This document shows, in pieces, positions 27,901 to 34,956 of a DNA stretch of 64,000 nt (position 1 is its first letter; each line of letters starts with the position of its first letter). This stretch comes from Methylomusa anaerophila. GTDB lineage: Bacteria > Bacillota > Negativicutes > Sporomusales > Sporomusaceae. Position numbers and translations under genes: made by a program. Under the pieces are notes generated by a model. That model did no database searches and was not told the DNA's origin. It worked only from the letters and a program-made list of their open reading frames with translations. The stretch lies in contig NZ_AP018449.1 of assembly GCF_003966895.1 (NCBI RefSeq), positions 255,424-319,423 on the forward strand, given 5' to 3'.

Positions 27901-28133
27901 TTGGGCAGGCCGCGCAGCGCCGTCTCCAGCGGATAGGTCACCTGATCCTGCACTTCTTGCGGCCCCCGTCCCATCCAGTCGGCGTAGACCAGTACCTGGT
28001 TTTCGCTTAGGTCCGGAAAGGCGTCAATGGGTGTGTCCAGCACCACAAAGCCGCCGTAGACAATTAAAAGTGCCGCAAAAGCCAGGATAAGAACCCGGTT
28101 ATTCAGTGAGATTTCAATCAGCTTATTGAGCAT
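24939..28133 (-). CDS. cusA: Heavy-metal efflux RND transporter, CusA-like
   Basis: 1064 residues, a full-length HME-RND inner-membrane pump. MLNKLIEISLNNRVLILAF opens TM1. DTPIDAFPDLSENQV is the HME-subgroup marker, SLGGIAIGIGVMTDAAIVM is the proton-relay TM4 block, and MPTMLPSVSLTEA lies in the metal-path region. A Gly/Ala-rich insertion (GGGMGGMGDAAANAAATGG) near residue 795 is unusual. It pumps Cu(I)/Ag(I) or divalent metal with the CusB- and CusC-like partners encoded upstream. The Met-rich neighbour and His-rich CusB tail favour copper or silver. Confidence 0.88.
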   Translation of the reverse strand: MLNKLIEISLNNRVLILAFAALLIVYGGFVVLDTPIDAFPDLSENQVLVYADWMGRGPQEVQDQVTYPLETALRGLPKVKDVRSSSSFGFSMVTVIFEDNVDTYFARQVVNEKVQQAIPRLPRGVQPSLGPVSTPMGQVFMYTVESDRHNLAELRTVEDFFIKPQLSAVPGVAEVASIGGYVLQYQVNIDPDLLKAYRVSVGQVFGAVSASNANIGAKVVEQNGQEYVIRGLGLVQSVDDIQNIVITQNNNIPVYVKNVARVTLGPDFRRGVLTKFGQEAAGGIVIQRMGENTLNVIDQVKAKIAEIQPTLPEGMKITPFYDQTDLVKKAASTLTRALIEEFILVSIIVLVFLGNIRSSLIVTSAIPIGILIALIWMKGIHLSANLMSLGGIAIGIGVMTDAAIVMVENIYRHLAEDGGRRNIVDVTLAAAKEVAAPIFFSITIIIVTFLPVFTMTGTEGKLYTPMAWTKTFAMTGSLLLAFTLVPVLCTILLRGKIKEEDTWIVKKLHHWYLPVVKTAIKYRKTTIAAALIVMIAGFSLLPLIGTEFMPSLDEGTFLIMPTMLPSVSLTEAVEAAKRMDKLIMEIPEVDMSAGKVGRAESAMDPAPVNMIETIVTLKPKDQWRPGYTKAAIEQEMMVKLAGIPGLNLAFTQPIAGRLSMLTTGVRTELGIKLYGEDLKVLQQKAFEIEKALAGVAGVSDLLAERVFGAPYLEVEVDRDKVARYGLNINDVEDALELAVGGRTATTTIEGRKRFDVLLRYNRDNRENINAMQNILIPVAGGSTAKAAAGGGMGGMGDAAANAAATGGAYVPLGQVAQFRVVDGPSMISSENGAYRVIVQLNTRGRDVVSFVDEANKVIKEKVQLPPGYSIKWTGQYENQQRAKTRLAMVVPAVIVLTFFLLYITFNSARDAFLILMNIPFSLVGGIVAVYATGMYLTVAAAVGFIALFGIAVQNGVIMVTYIKHLRETKSLEEAIIEGASARLRPVMMTALVASLGLFPLIFTSGTGAEVQRPMATVVVGGLVTATLLTLVVLPSIYYVWNERQERKRLAGSAAKTTVEPKMNL

Positions 28134-28145
28134 AATTCATCCCCC

Positions 28146-29447
28146 CTATTGGCCGGTGTGGCCGGTGTGACCACTGTGTTCAGCGCCCGAAGCCGCCGGA
28201 GGGGCACCAGGTATGGCCGGTGCAGTTTGGGTTCCTGCCGCCGGAGCCGGCGCCGCGCCTGAGGAGGCGCCGCTGTGGCCGCCATGGCCGGCATGGCTGC
28301 CGAACTGGCCTAGCTGGGTCTGAGAATCAATCAGGAAGGCCGCAGCCGTCACCACGGTGTCACCGGGAGATAAACCGGAAAGAACCTGGATATAGCCGTC
28401 GGCTTCCTGGCCGGTAACAATATCCCGTTTGACAAAGGTGTCTTTTCCCTGGGTCACATACACGATTTTGCGCGTACCGGTATCCAGGAGACTGGAAACA
28501 GGAATTACCAGGCTTTCGGGTAAAGGTACATTTATGACTGCGTTAACAAACAGGTTGGGTTTCAGTTTTCCCGCCGGGTTGTCCATTTCCACCCGGACTT
28601 TCACCGTGCGGGTGGCGTCATCCAAAACAGGGTTGATAAAAGTCACCCGCCCGCTGAATGTTTCGCCGGGATAAGCATTACTGGTGACACTGACCTCCTG
28701 ACCGACTTGAACGCCGGCAATATCTTTTTCGTACAAGTCGGCGTACATCCAGACGGTGGAGAGGTCAGACAGGGTATATAATTTTTCGCCTGGCATGATA
28801 TACGCGCCAGGGAGCAGCAGTTTCTCCATAACCGTGCCGCCGAACTGGGCCCGGACGGTCATGTAGGTGTTGGACTGGCGTGTGTGTTCAAGGTGGGCGA
28901 TGTCGCCGTCCGGAATTCCCAGTAACTGAAGCTTACGCCGGGCGGCGTCAAGCAGGCGGTTGTTGATTTGCACCACATCTTTGCCGGCGCCCCTAAGTTT
29001 TTGTACACTGTCCAAAGCCAGGATATACTCTTCCTGGGCCGCAATATAAGTAGGACTGTATACGGCGGCAATAGCCTGTCCCGGGGCGATATAGTCTCCT
29101 TCCGCCGTAACGTACAATTCATCTACCCGGCCTTCCACCCGGGACGTGATGTACGCCCGGCTGCTCTCATTCAGCGCCACCTTGCCGGTGGTCTTGATTT
29201 CTTTGTTGAGTTGCCTGGCTACTACCTGAGCCGTTTGCACTCCGGCCAGTTGCCTGGCCTGGGCATCCAGCCGGACCGTATCGCCGGCCACTGCCGCGCC
29301 GGCCGTCTGGTGGGCAGAATGGTCCACTGCGCTCACTGCCGGCTTATTGTGTACATACATATAATAGCCCGCCGCCGCACCGGCTGCCAAGATTCCGGCG
29401 GCCACACCGATGATCATTCCCTTTTTGGTGCGTAGTGTCTCGATCAT
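28146..29447 (-). CDS. cusB: RND efflux periplasmic adaptor, CusB-like, with His-rich tail
   Basis: 433 residues. One N-terminal membrane anchor is followed by HSAHQ, then hairpin, lipoyl and beta-barrel segments (VRAQFGGTVMEKLLLPGAY; LSTVWMYADLYEKDIAGV; VMTAAAF-like end). The C-terminal 55 residues are low complexity with His clusters (HAGHGGHSG, HSGHTGHTGQ), suggesting a metal-trapping tail. It lies 12 nt before cusA and 31 nt after the outer-membrane channel gene. Confidence 0.87.
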   Translation of the reverse strand: MIETLRTKKGMIIGVAAGILAAGAAAGYYMYVHNKPAVSAVDHSAHQTAGAAVAGDTVRLDAQARQLAGVQTAQVVARQLNKEIKTTGKVALNESSRAYITSRVEGRVDELYVTAEGDYIAPGQAIAAVYSPTYIAAQEEYILALDSVQKLRGAGKDVVQINNRLLDAARRKLQLLGIPDGDIAHLEHTRQSNTYMTVRAQFGGTVMEKLLLPGAYIMPGEKLYTLSDLSTVWMYADLYEKDIAGVQVGQEVSVTSNAYPGETFSGRVTFINPVLDDATRTVKVRVEMDNPAGKLKPNLFVNAVINVPLPESLVIPVSSLLDTGTRKIVYVTQGKDTFVKRDIVTGQEADGYIQVLSGLSPGDTVVTAAAFLIDSQTQLGQFGSHAGHGGHSGASSGAAPAPAAGTQTAPAIPGAPPAASGAEHSGHTGHTGQ

Positions 29448-29478
29448 GCTGTCATCTCCGTTCTGTTGATTCTGTCAG

Positions 29479-30777
29479 TTAAGGCAGCGTTCCGCCTGTA
29501 AACAGCGGTTTGCCGACGGCTTTTTCCAGATTGGCGGCCGCTTTCTCGTAGTTTATCCTGGCTTTATAGTAGTCGAGTTTAGCGTTGCGCAGGGCATTGA
29601 GGCTATCCAGCACAGCCATAAAATCCACTTTGCCGTTGGTATAGCTGACGATACCGGCCTGGTAGGTTTGTTCGGCCTGAGGGACAATGGTGTTTTTATA
29701 GAGATCAATCTGCCGCCAGGCCGTCTGTGCGTCAACCAGCGCCATCTGGATATCCAGCGCCGTCATGTTCTGCATATTGGTCAGTGAGGCTTGGGCGGCG
29801 TCCTTATTGGCAGCAGCGGCTTTGATCTGACTTTGGTTTTTTCCCTGCCAGATGGGCAGCATGACCATAAATCCGACTTTCCAAGTGTCCGGCTGGGTTT
29901 CCATCTCGGTTTGTTTTCTGTCTTTATAGGCGATCTGGAATTCATAATCCGGCAGGGTTTGCTTCTTGGCCAGGTCTATGCCGTTTTGGGCCATGTCCAC
30001 CTGATATTTCATTCCTAATACGGCCGGCTTTGTTTCCAGCGCTGTTTTTTGCAATGCCGTTAGATCAAAGTTAGGAGGCGGAGCGTTAAATTCTTCCTTT
30101 ACAGTAAGCACAGCATCCGCCCCACGGCCCATGGCGGTATTCAGTTTGGCTTTAGTCACAGCTTCCATGGAAGCCATGGCGAGCAAATCGGTGGTCATTT
30201 TGGAAAATTCGGTCTGGGCCCGGAGGGTATCCTGGAGAGGCACCATACCGGTGGAGTAATTAATCTGGGCGATCTGGACCAACTGCCCCATAAGCTGCTG
30301 GTTTTCTTTGCCGATCTCCAGGGCCCTGGTAGCGTACAGCAGGTCATAGTAGGCCTGTTTGGCGGCAGTATAGACCTCCACCTTTTTATCTAAAAAGTTG
30401 GCCTCAGCCATCCGCGCATCACTGGCGGCCATCTTGCCCATGGCCTTTAATTTGGCCGGGTTCATAATCTCCTGGGTCAGGCTGTATTCGGTCATCATGG
30501 CGTCAAAAGGATTTAAGTTGTTATTGGGAATATCATCTTTCATAATACCGAGTTTGGGATCGGGCCAGGCGGTGGCCGCAGGAATGCGGGCCGCTTTTTC
30601 ATCCCGGCGTTTCTGGCTTTCCACAACCGCCGGATTATTTTTCATAGCCGTATCGACTATTTGATTAAGAGTTAACGGTTCCTGTGTTTCGGCGGCCATG
30701 AGCGGTGATATCACACTAAAACTCAGCAAAAAAGTCAATACAAGCGCTTTTTCTTTTAGTCCTTTTCCTGTTTTCAT
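29479..30777 (-). CDS. TolC/CusC-type outer-membrane efflux channel
   Basis: 432 residues. A signal peptide (LVLTFLLSFSVISPLMAAE) is followed by two repeats of the outer-membrane efflux protein domain (PF02321): LTLNQIVDTAMKNNPAVVES in the first, and MVALVDAQTAWRQIDLYKN-like helices in the second. It completes the tripartite pump and proves an outer membrane in this Firmicute. It is the first gene of the operon and has a phased TATGAA operator upstream. RBS GGAAAGGAGAG. Confidence 0.87.
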   Translation of the reverse strand: MKTGKGLKEKALVLTFLLSFSVISPLMAAETQEPLTLNQIVDTAMKNNPAVVESQKRRDEKAARIPAATAWPDPKLGIMKDDIPNNNLNPFDAMMTEYSLTQEIMNPAKLKAMGKMAASDARMAEANFLDKKVEVYTAAKQAYYDLLYATRALEIGKENQQLMGQLVQIAQINYSTGMVPLQDTLRAQTEFSKMTTDLLAMASMEAVTKAKLNTAMGRGADAVLTVKEEFNAPPPNFDLTALQKTALETKPAVLGMKYQVDMAQNGIDLAKKQTLPDYEFQIAYKDRKQTEMETQPDTWKVGFMVMLPIWQGKNQSQIKAAAANKDAAQASLTNMQNMTALDIQMALVDAQTAWRQIDLYKNTIVPQAEQTYQAGIVSYTNGKVDFMAVLDSLNALRNAKLDYYKARINYEKAAANLEKAVGKPLFTGGTLP

Positions 30778-30824
30778 TGTTCTCTCCTTTCCCTGGTTTT
30801 CTTCCGGCTTAAGTCCTGTCCCTT

Positions 30825-30878
30825 AGTATACATTTAAATTATGAAGATGTTATGAAGATACTTTGAAAAACTTCTGAA
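30825..30878 (-). promoter_or_regulatory. Efflux-operon promoter with four 11-bp-phased TATGAA boxes
   Basis: A minus-strand TATACT -10 lies at 30825-30830. Upstream of it the plus strand shows TATGAA at 30840 and 30851, TTTGAA at 30862 and TCTGAA at 30873, each exactly 11 bp apart. This is the expected layout for cooperative binding of an OmpR-type regulator such as the one at 33.2 kb. Confidence 0.75.
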
Positions 30879-30948
30879 TTTTTCGCCGGACACACACCGT
30901 CATGTCCTGGATGCTGTGTAGCAGTTGGTTCTTATAAATCTGAAAAAT

Positions 30949-30992
30949 GCCGAAGAGGCGGTGCCAATGTTTCTTGACACCGCCTCTTCGGC
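30949..30992 (-). terminator. Strong intrinsic terminator
   Basis: Perfect 15-bp arms GCCGAAGAGGCGGTG/CACCGCCTCTTCGGC with T5 on the minus strand, directly after the small frame at 30998. Confidence 0.85.
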
Positions 30993-30997
30993 AGTAA

Positions 30998-31155
30998 TTA
31001 CATTTTCATTATCTTGCCAGGCGACACCAGCATATGATCGTCGCTATATTGATCATCTTCCGGCGCCTTCACAACTGCTATTTTTTTGTCAATCAATTGC
31101 CGGTTTTTCGTGAAATTCCTTTACTATGAATACCTTCCTGATTATTGTTTTGCAT
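30998..31155 (-). pseudogene. Small metal-regulon gene with an apparent frameshift
   Basis: The ATG at 31155 has an excellent AAAGGAGTG site and reads MQNNNQEGIHSKGISRKTG before a stop. In another frame the sequence continues as RQLIDKKIAVVKAPEDDQYS and ends MLVSPGKIMKM at 30998. It has its own operator and terminator, so it was a real transcription unit. Either it is frameshifted or only the short 20-residue peptide is made. Confidence 0.35.
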
Positions 31156-31208
31156 ATCTAATCCACTCCTTTCGCAATTTCTAATTATCTAATATAATAG
31201 CAGAAAAA

Positions 31209-31225
31209 TATGAATTTCCTGTGAA
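31209..31225 (-). promoter_or_regulatory. Two phased TATGAA-type boxes before the small gene
   Basis: TATGAA at 31209 and TGTGAA at 31220 on the plus strand, 11 bp apart, matching the boxes before the other three transcription units of this locus. Confidence 0.5.
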
Positions 31226-31356
31226 TATTAAAGCGGAATAACTTATTTTTTGACCTGCCTTTTAAGGCTGTGCCATGATAAGCTTTACGATTTTCCTGGA
31301 GAAATCCTCTATAGTTAGGATGGAGATACCCAGTTCCGGGGGGTATTCGACAAAAA

Positions 31357-31386
31357 GAACCAGCCTTCAAATTGAATGGCTGGTTC
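31357..31386 (-). terminator. Terminator of the repeat-protein gene
   Basis: Arms GAACCAGCC and GGCTGGTTC, minus-strand tail CTTTTTG, 42 nt past the stop. Confidence 0.8.
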
Positions 31387-31427
31387 CACCGCTGTTTTGA
31401 ATTCAAATTGTGTTGTGCATGAGAATC

Positions 31428-31898
31428 TTAATCCTTCTTGGTAATGACTCCGTCAGTTTTGGTATAAACTACCCCGTCTTTGATCCAGCCCTCAACGCTA
31501 TGGCCTCCGACTACCTGTTTGTTATATAAAGTAGGATTGTGGTCAATCACTTCATATCGGGGACCGCTTTTACCTCCTTGGCGGCCGACCTTTATTGTTT
31601 CGAGATCCTTATTGATGCGATAAGCCTTAGTAACGTTTCCGTCAACTTTGGTGTAAGCTACCTTGTCTTTGGTCCAGCCTTCAACAGTATGGCCTCCGAC
31701 TACCTGTTTGTTATATAAAGTAGGATTGTGGTCGATCACTTTATATCGGGGACCGCTTTTGCCTCCCTGGTGGCCGACCATTATTGTTTCGAGATCCGGT
31801 TTAATTTTGTTTATTTCCGGAAGAACCTGATTGGCCGAAGCCACGCCTGCCACCATCATGCTCATTAGTAAAGATGCGGTTATAAAAGTCTTTTTCAT
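31428..31898 (-). CDS. Secreted two-repeat protein of unknown function in the metal regulon
   Basis: The start at 31898 (MKKTFITASLLMSMMVAG) is set by AAGGAGG. After the signal peptide come two near-identical repeats of about 54 residues, each with LETI-x-VG-x-QGGKSGPRY, then VIDHNPTLYNKQVVGGH and VEGW-x-KD. No Cys is present and Met is scarce, so it is not an obvious metal binder; the His and Tyr in the repeats are candidates. It has its own operator and terminator beside the two-component genes, so it is probably induced by the same metal. I do not recognise a family. Confidence 0.6.
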   Translation of the reverse strand: MKKTFITASLLMSMMVAGVASANQVLPEINKIKPDLETIMVGHQGGKSGPRYKVIDHNPTLYNKQVVGGHTVEGWTKDKVAYTKVDGNVTKAYRINKDLETIKVGRQGGKSGPRYEVIDHNPTLYNKQVVGGHSVEGWIKDGVVYTKTDGVITKKD

Positions 31899-31961
31899 TT
31901 TCACTACCTCCTTGATTTTTTTGATTTTTTTGTTTTCTTTACCCATATAATACCGCGATAA

Positions 31962-31989
31962 TATGAATATCCAATGAATAACCTATGAA
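31962..31989 (-). promoter_or_regulatory. Three phased TATGAA boxes before the repeat-protein gene
   Basis: TATGAA at 31962, AATGAA at 31973 and TATGAA at 31984, exactly 11 bp apart, about 65 nt before the start codon. Confidence 0.65.
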
Positions 31990-32021
31990 AAACTTGTGTG
32001 TTTTTAAAGGACAAAAATACT

Positions 32022-32052
32022 ACTCCCAGGCAACGCAAGGCTGCCTGGGAGT
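32022..32052 (-). terminator. Terminator after the sensor kinase gene
   Basis: Perfect arms ACTCCCAGGCA/TGCCTGGGAGT, minus-strand tail ATTTTTG, 13 nt beyond the kinase stop. Confidence 0.8.
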
Positions 32053-32064
32053 CTTAAAAGCGCT

Positions 32065-33183
32065 TTAGAATTTCACGTTAGTAGTAACGGACCGGCATGG
32101 CAAATACAGGTAAAATATAGTCCCGGCGCCCGGAGTACTCTCCACGGCTACCCTGCCGCCGTGAAATTCCACCAGTTGTTTTACGATGGCCAGTCCGAGG
32201 CCTGAACCGCCGCTTTTTCGGTCCCGGGACTTTTCGCTGCGGTAAAAATGATCGAAAATGTATGGCAGGTCCGCCGGCGCTATGCCGGGGCCATTATCTG
32301 CCACCGTTATTTTGAGCCATTCTTGGCCTGTGCTTTTTTCACTGGAGGTAGTTACTTTAATATCCCCTTCGTCGTGAGTGTAGCGTAACGCATTTACAAA
32401 GATGTTGTAAAATACCTGGCTAATCCGGTCAGCATCTACCGTTATTTCAGGCAATTTATTGTCCAGATTGCAAACAACCGTTATTTTTTTCTCCTCAATT
32501 GTGGTTTTCGTTAACTGAATTGTCCTGGTGATAAGCTGGTTGATGTTGGTAAGCTGCATATGCAATGAGAGTTGACCAACTTCCGCCAGGGAAAGATCTC
32601 TCAAGTCGGTAATCAAACGGTTCAATCTTATAGTTTCCTCATGCAGCGAATTCACTTCCTCCCTGTTCATATTAATGACACCATCCAGCATGCCTTCCAG
32701 ATGGCCTTTGATAATGGCAAGGGGAGTTCTTAATTCGTGGGCAATATTGGCCAATAACTGACGCCGTAAGTTCATATTGTTCTCCAGTGTCTTGGCCATC
32801 CGGTTAAATATTTCGGCTAGATGCCCAACCTCATCTTTTGATTCAATGGGAACCCTTTGTTGAAAATTGCCCTTTTCTATCTCCTCGGCGGCAACGCTAA
32901 TCCGCCGGAGCCGTACGGTAATGCTGCGGGCCAAAAAGTAGCTTGCCGCCAAGCCTATCAGCAGCAGAACCGCCCCGACCCAGATTAATGACTGGTGAAC
33001 AGACGCCAGAAAGGTGAGTTCCGCCTGACCCATTGGCTGCATTATACCGCCACGGCCCATAACTATCAAATACTCGCGAAATAATTGGTTCATTTGTAAA
33101 TCGGCAAGAAAAATAAGTACAAAAACGGTTAGCGCGATAGACAAAAACATCAGCCCAGTAATGCGGTAGACAATGCTATTCAT
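32065..33183 (-). CDS. Membrane sensor histidine kinase (CusS/BaeS-like)
   Basis: 372 residues. TM1 is at residues 8-28 and TM2 near 60-80, with only about 35 residues between them, which is short for a metal-binding sensor domain; several Met lie in that loop (MGRGGIMQPMGQAE). A HAMP linker leads to the HisKA H-box ANIAHELRTPLAIIKGHLEG, and the HATPase N, G1 and G2 boxes (FYNIFVNALRY, VADNGPGIAP, GGSGLGLAIVKQLV). It overlaps the response regulator gene by 8 nt. By position it controls the efflux pump; copper or silver sensing is inferred. Confidence 0.85.
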   Translation of the reverse strand: MNSIVYRITGLMFLSIALTVFVLIFLADLQMNQLFREYLIVMGRGGIMQPMGQAELTFLASVHQSLIWVGAVLLLIGLAASYFLARSITVRLRRISVAAEEIEKGNFQQRVPIESKDEVGHLAEIFNRMAKTLENNMNLRRQLLANIAHELRTPLAIIKGHLEGMLDGVINMNREEVNSLHEETIRLNRLITDLRDLSLAEVGQLSLHMQLTNINQLITRTIQLTKTTIEEKKITVVCNLDNKLPEITVDADRISQVFYNIFVNALRYTHDEGDIKVTTSSEKSTGQEWLKITVADNGPGIAPADLPYIFDHFYRSEKSRDRKSGGSGLGLAIVKQLVEFHGGRVAVESTPGAGTIFYLYLPCRSVTTNVKF

Positions 33184-33874
33184 CCTTAATCGCCCCGGCT
33201 AGCTTATACCCAATCCCGTACACCGTCTGGATATAAGTCGGCTCTTTCGGATTTACTTCCAGTTTGCGCCGCAGGTTCTTGATGTGGGCGTCAATAGTGC
33301 GTTCATACCCTTCGAACGAATAGCCGTGGGCTTGCTCGACTATTTGCAGACGGCTGAACACTTTACCGGGGTTTGCCGCCATCATCTCCAATATTTTAAA
33401 CTCCGTGGGGGTAAGCTCGATAAGTTCTCCATCCCGGGTAACCTGATACATCTCCAAATTGATGGTGAGACTGCCGACTTTAATCGGTTCCTTGCGCACA
33501 ACCGCCCGGTTGGTGCGGCGCAGGATGGTTTTGGCCCGGGCTACCACCTCCTTGGGGCTGAAAGGCTTAGTGACATAATCATCCGCCCCTAATTCCAAGC
33601 CTACCAGGAGGTCACTTTCATCATCCCGGGCGGTAAGCATAATAATCGGCATGTCGTTATCCTTGCGGACTCGCCGGCATACTTCCCAACCGTCAATACC
33701 AGGCATCATCAAATCAAGCACCATAATGTCGGGCTTATGTTCTTTAACCGCCATTAGCGCGTCCACCCCGTCAGCAGCCGTGTACGCAATATACCCGTCT
33801 TTTTCAAAATATGTCTTTAAAAGTTTAACCAGTTTGGCATCGTCATCCACAATTAGTACCGAATGCTGTGCCAT
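33176..33874 (-). CDS. OmpR-family response regulator (CusR-like)
   Basis: 232 residues. The receiver domain has acidic pocket DDD near residues 10-12, phospho-acceptor Asp in IMVLDLMMPGIDGWE, Thr in IIMLTARDDESD and Lys in DDYVTKPFSPKE. A winged-helix DNA-binding domain follows (LTPTEFKILEMMAANPGKVFSR; TIDAHIKNLRRKLE). It precedes and overlaps the kinase gene. Its own promoter carries four phased TATGAA boxes, so it is likely autoregulated. Confidence 0.88.
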   Translation of the reverse strand: MAQHSVLIVDDDAKLVKLLKTYFEKDGYIAYTAADGVDALMAVKEHKPDIMVLDLMMPGIDGWEVCRRVRKDNDMPIIMLTARDDESDLLVGLELGADDYVTKPFSPKEVVARAKTILRRTNRAVVRKEPIKVGSLTINLEMYQVTRDGELIELTPTEFKILEMMAANPGKVFSRLQIVEQAHGYSFEGYERTIDAHIKNLRRKLEVNPKEPTYIQTVYGIGYKLAGAIKDE

Positions 33875-33957
33875 GTTGACCGTCTCCCCCGTTAGTCAGC
33901 CGTTTCTTTTTATTATCGCTATGTCTTGTTCTGATCTTGTTCTGATATAGTTATTTT

Positions 33958-34011
33958 AGTATACAGAAGTAATATGAAAAACTTATGAAGAAATTATGAA
34001 AAACTTATGTA
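33958..34011 (-). promoter_or_regulatory. Regulator promoter with four 11-bp-phased TATGAA boxes
   Basis: A minus-strand TATACT at 33958-33963, then plus-strand TATGAA at 33973, 33984 and 33995 and TATGT at 34006, each 11 bp apart. This is the clearest copy of the operator. Confidence 0.8.
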
Positions 34012-34060
34012 TATTACTAATTTCGCAATGTCTTAAAACTCATTAACCTCCGCAAAACCA

Positions 34061-34082
34061 TGGCCCGGCAATAGCCGGGCCA
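34061..34082 (-). terminator. Terminator of the NifH/NifB-to-permease operon
   Basis: Perfect arms TGGCCCGGC/GCCGGGCCA with an AATA loop, TTTT tail on the minus strand. Confidence 0.7.
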
Positions 34083-34167
34083 TCTCATTCCAATGGGTTT
34101 ATGTTTAATTAATTATAAGTACAATATATCAAAAAAAAGTCAGCTTGTCAAAAAGTGGAATATATTT

Positions 34168-34950
34168 TCATACTACAGCGGTTTCTTCTTTCCATCTGGT
34201 AACTCTTTTTTCAATAGCTACCAGAGTATAATTCACTATCAGTCCCAGCATCGACATGGTTATTATGGATGCATACATCCTGGGAATTTGGTACTTAACT
34301 TCGGCGTCGTACAGCAAAAATCCGAGACCGGCACTGGCACCTATCATCTCGGCGGCTATCAGTATTAAAATGGATGTTGTCGCACTCAGGCGTATTCCTG
34401 TGAATATTGAGGGAACAGAGGCGGGTATTATTACCTTTACAAATAGTATAAAAGGTGACGTACCCATGGACTTTGCCGATTTTATCAACAGCGGATCAAC
34501 ATTTTTCACACCGGCAATGGTATTCAAAAGAATTGCCCACTGCACGCCCCAAAAGATGATAGCTACTTTTGATAACTCCCCTATGCCAAAAAGAAGAATA
34601 AACACTGGAAAAAGCGCCAATGTTGACGTCTGCCTGAAGGTCTGCAGTAAAGGATCAATAAGATATTCAAATCCCTTAAACCAGCCAATAAGCAAACCCA
34701 ACGGAACGGATACCGCCAACCCCAGGCTGAAACCCAGAATGGAACGGCGGAGGCTGACGTAAAGATGCTTAAACAATTCACCAGTACTTATCAAATCAAT
34801 AAACGCAGTGAAAACTTTGGAGAATGGGGGAAGAAAGGTTGGATCCGCCAAGCCGATACGCGGCGCTACTTCCCAAATGAGCAAAAAAACTGCTACAGCA
34901 AGTAAGCGGTAAGATACTTGCAGTATCCTCTTTATCCAATTATGGACCAT
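34168..34950 (-). CDS. ABC permease, nitrate/sulfonate/taurine type (SsuC/TauC-like)
   Basis: 260 residues with six predicted membrane segments. The EAA loop reads KSAKSMGTSPFILFVKVIIPASVPSI, the ATPase contact of the SsuC family. Closest in this window to the permease at 52.5 kb (shared AVFLLIWEVAPRIGLAD-type start). No ATPase or binding protein lies beside it. It is the last gene of the NifH-NifB-aminotransferase-oxidase run, 6 nt after the oxidase gene, so it probably imports the substrate for that set using the ATPase at 18.5 kb or another. Confidence 0.85.
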   Translation of the reverse strand: MVHNWIKRILQVSYRLLAVAVFLLIWEVAPRIGLADPTFLPPFSKVFTAFIDLISTGELFKHLYVSLRRSILGFSLGLAVSVPLGLLIGWFKGFEYLIDPLLQTFRQTSTLALFPVFILLFGIGELSKVAIIFWGVQWAILLNTIAGVKNVDPLLIKSAKSMGTSPFILFVKVIIPASVPSIFTGIRLSATTSILILIAAEMIGASAGLGFLLYDAEVKYQIPRMYASIITMSMLGLIVNYTLVAIEKRVTRWKEETAVV

Positions 34951-34956
34951 AGTAAA

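Noticed and set aside
31185-31406. 73-residue frame downstream of the repeat-protein gene
   Set aside because: It overlaps the terminator at 31357 and the operator at 31209, has no ribosome site and no family resemblance.
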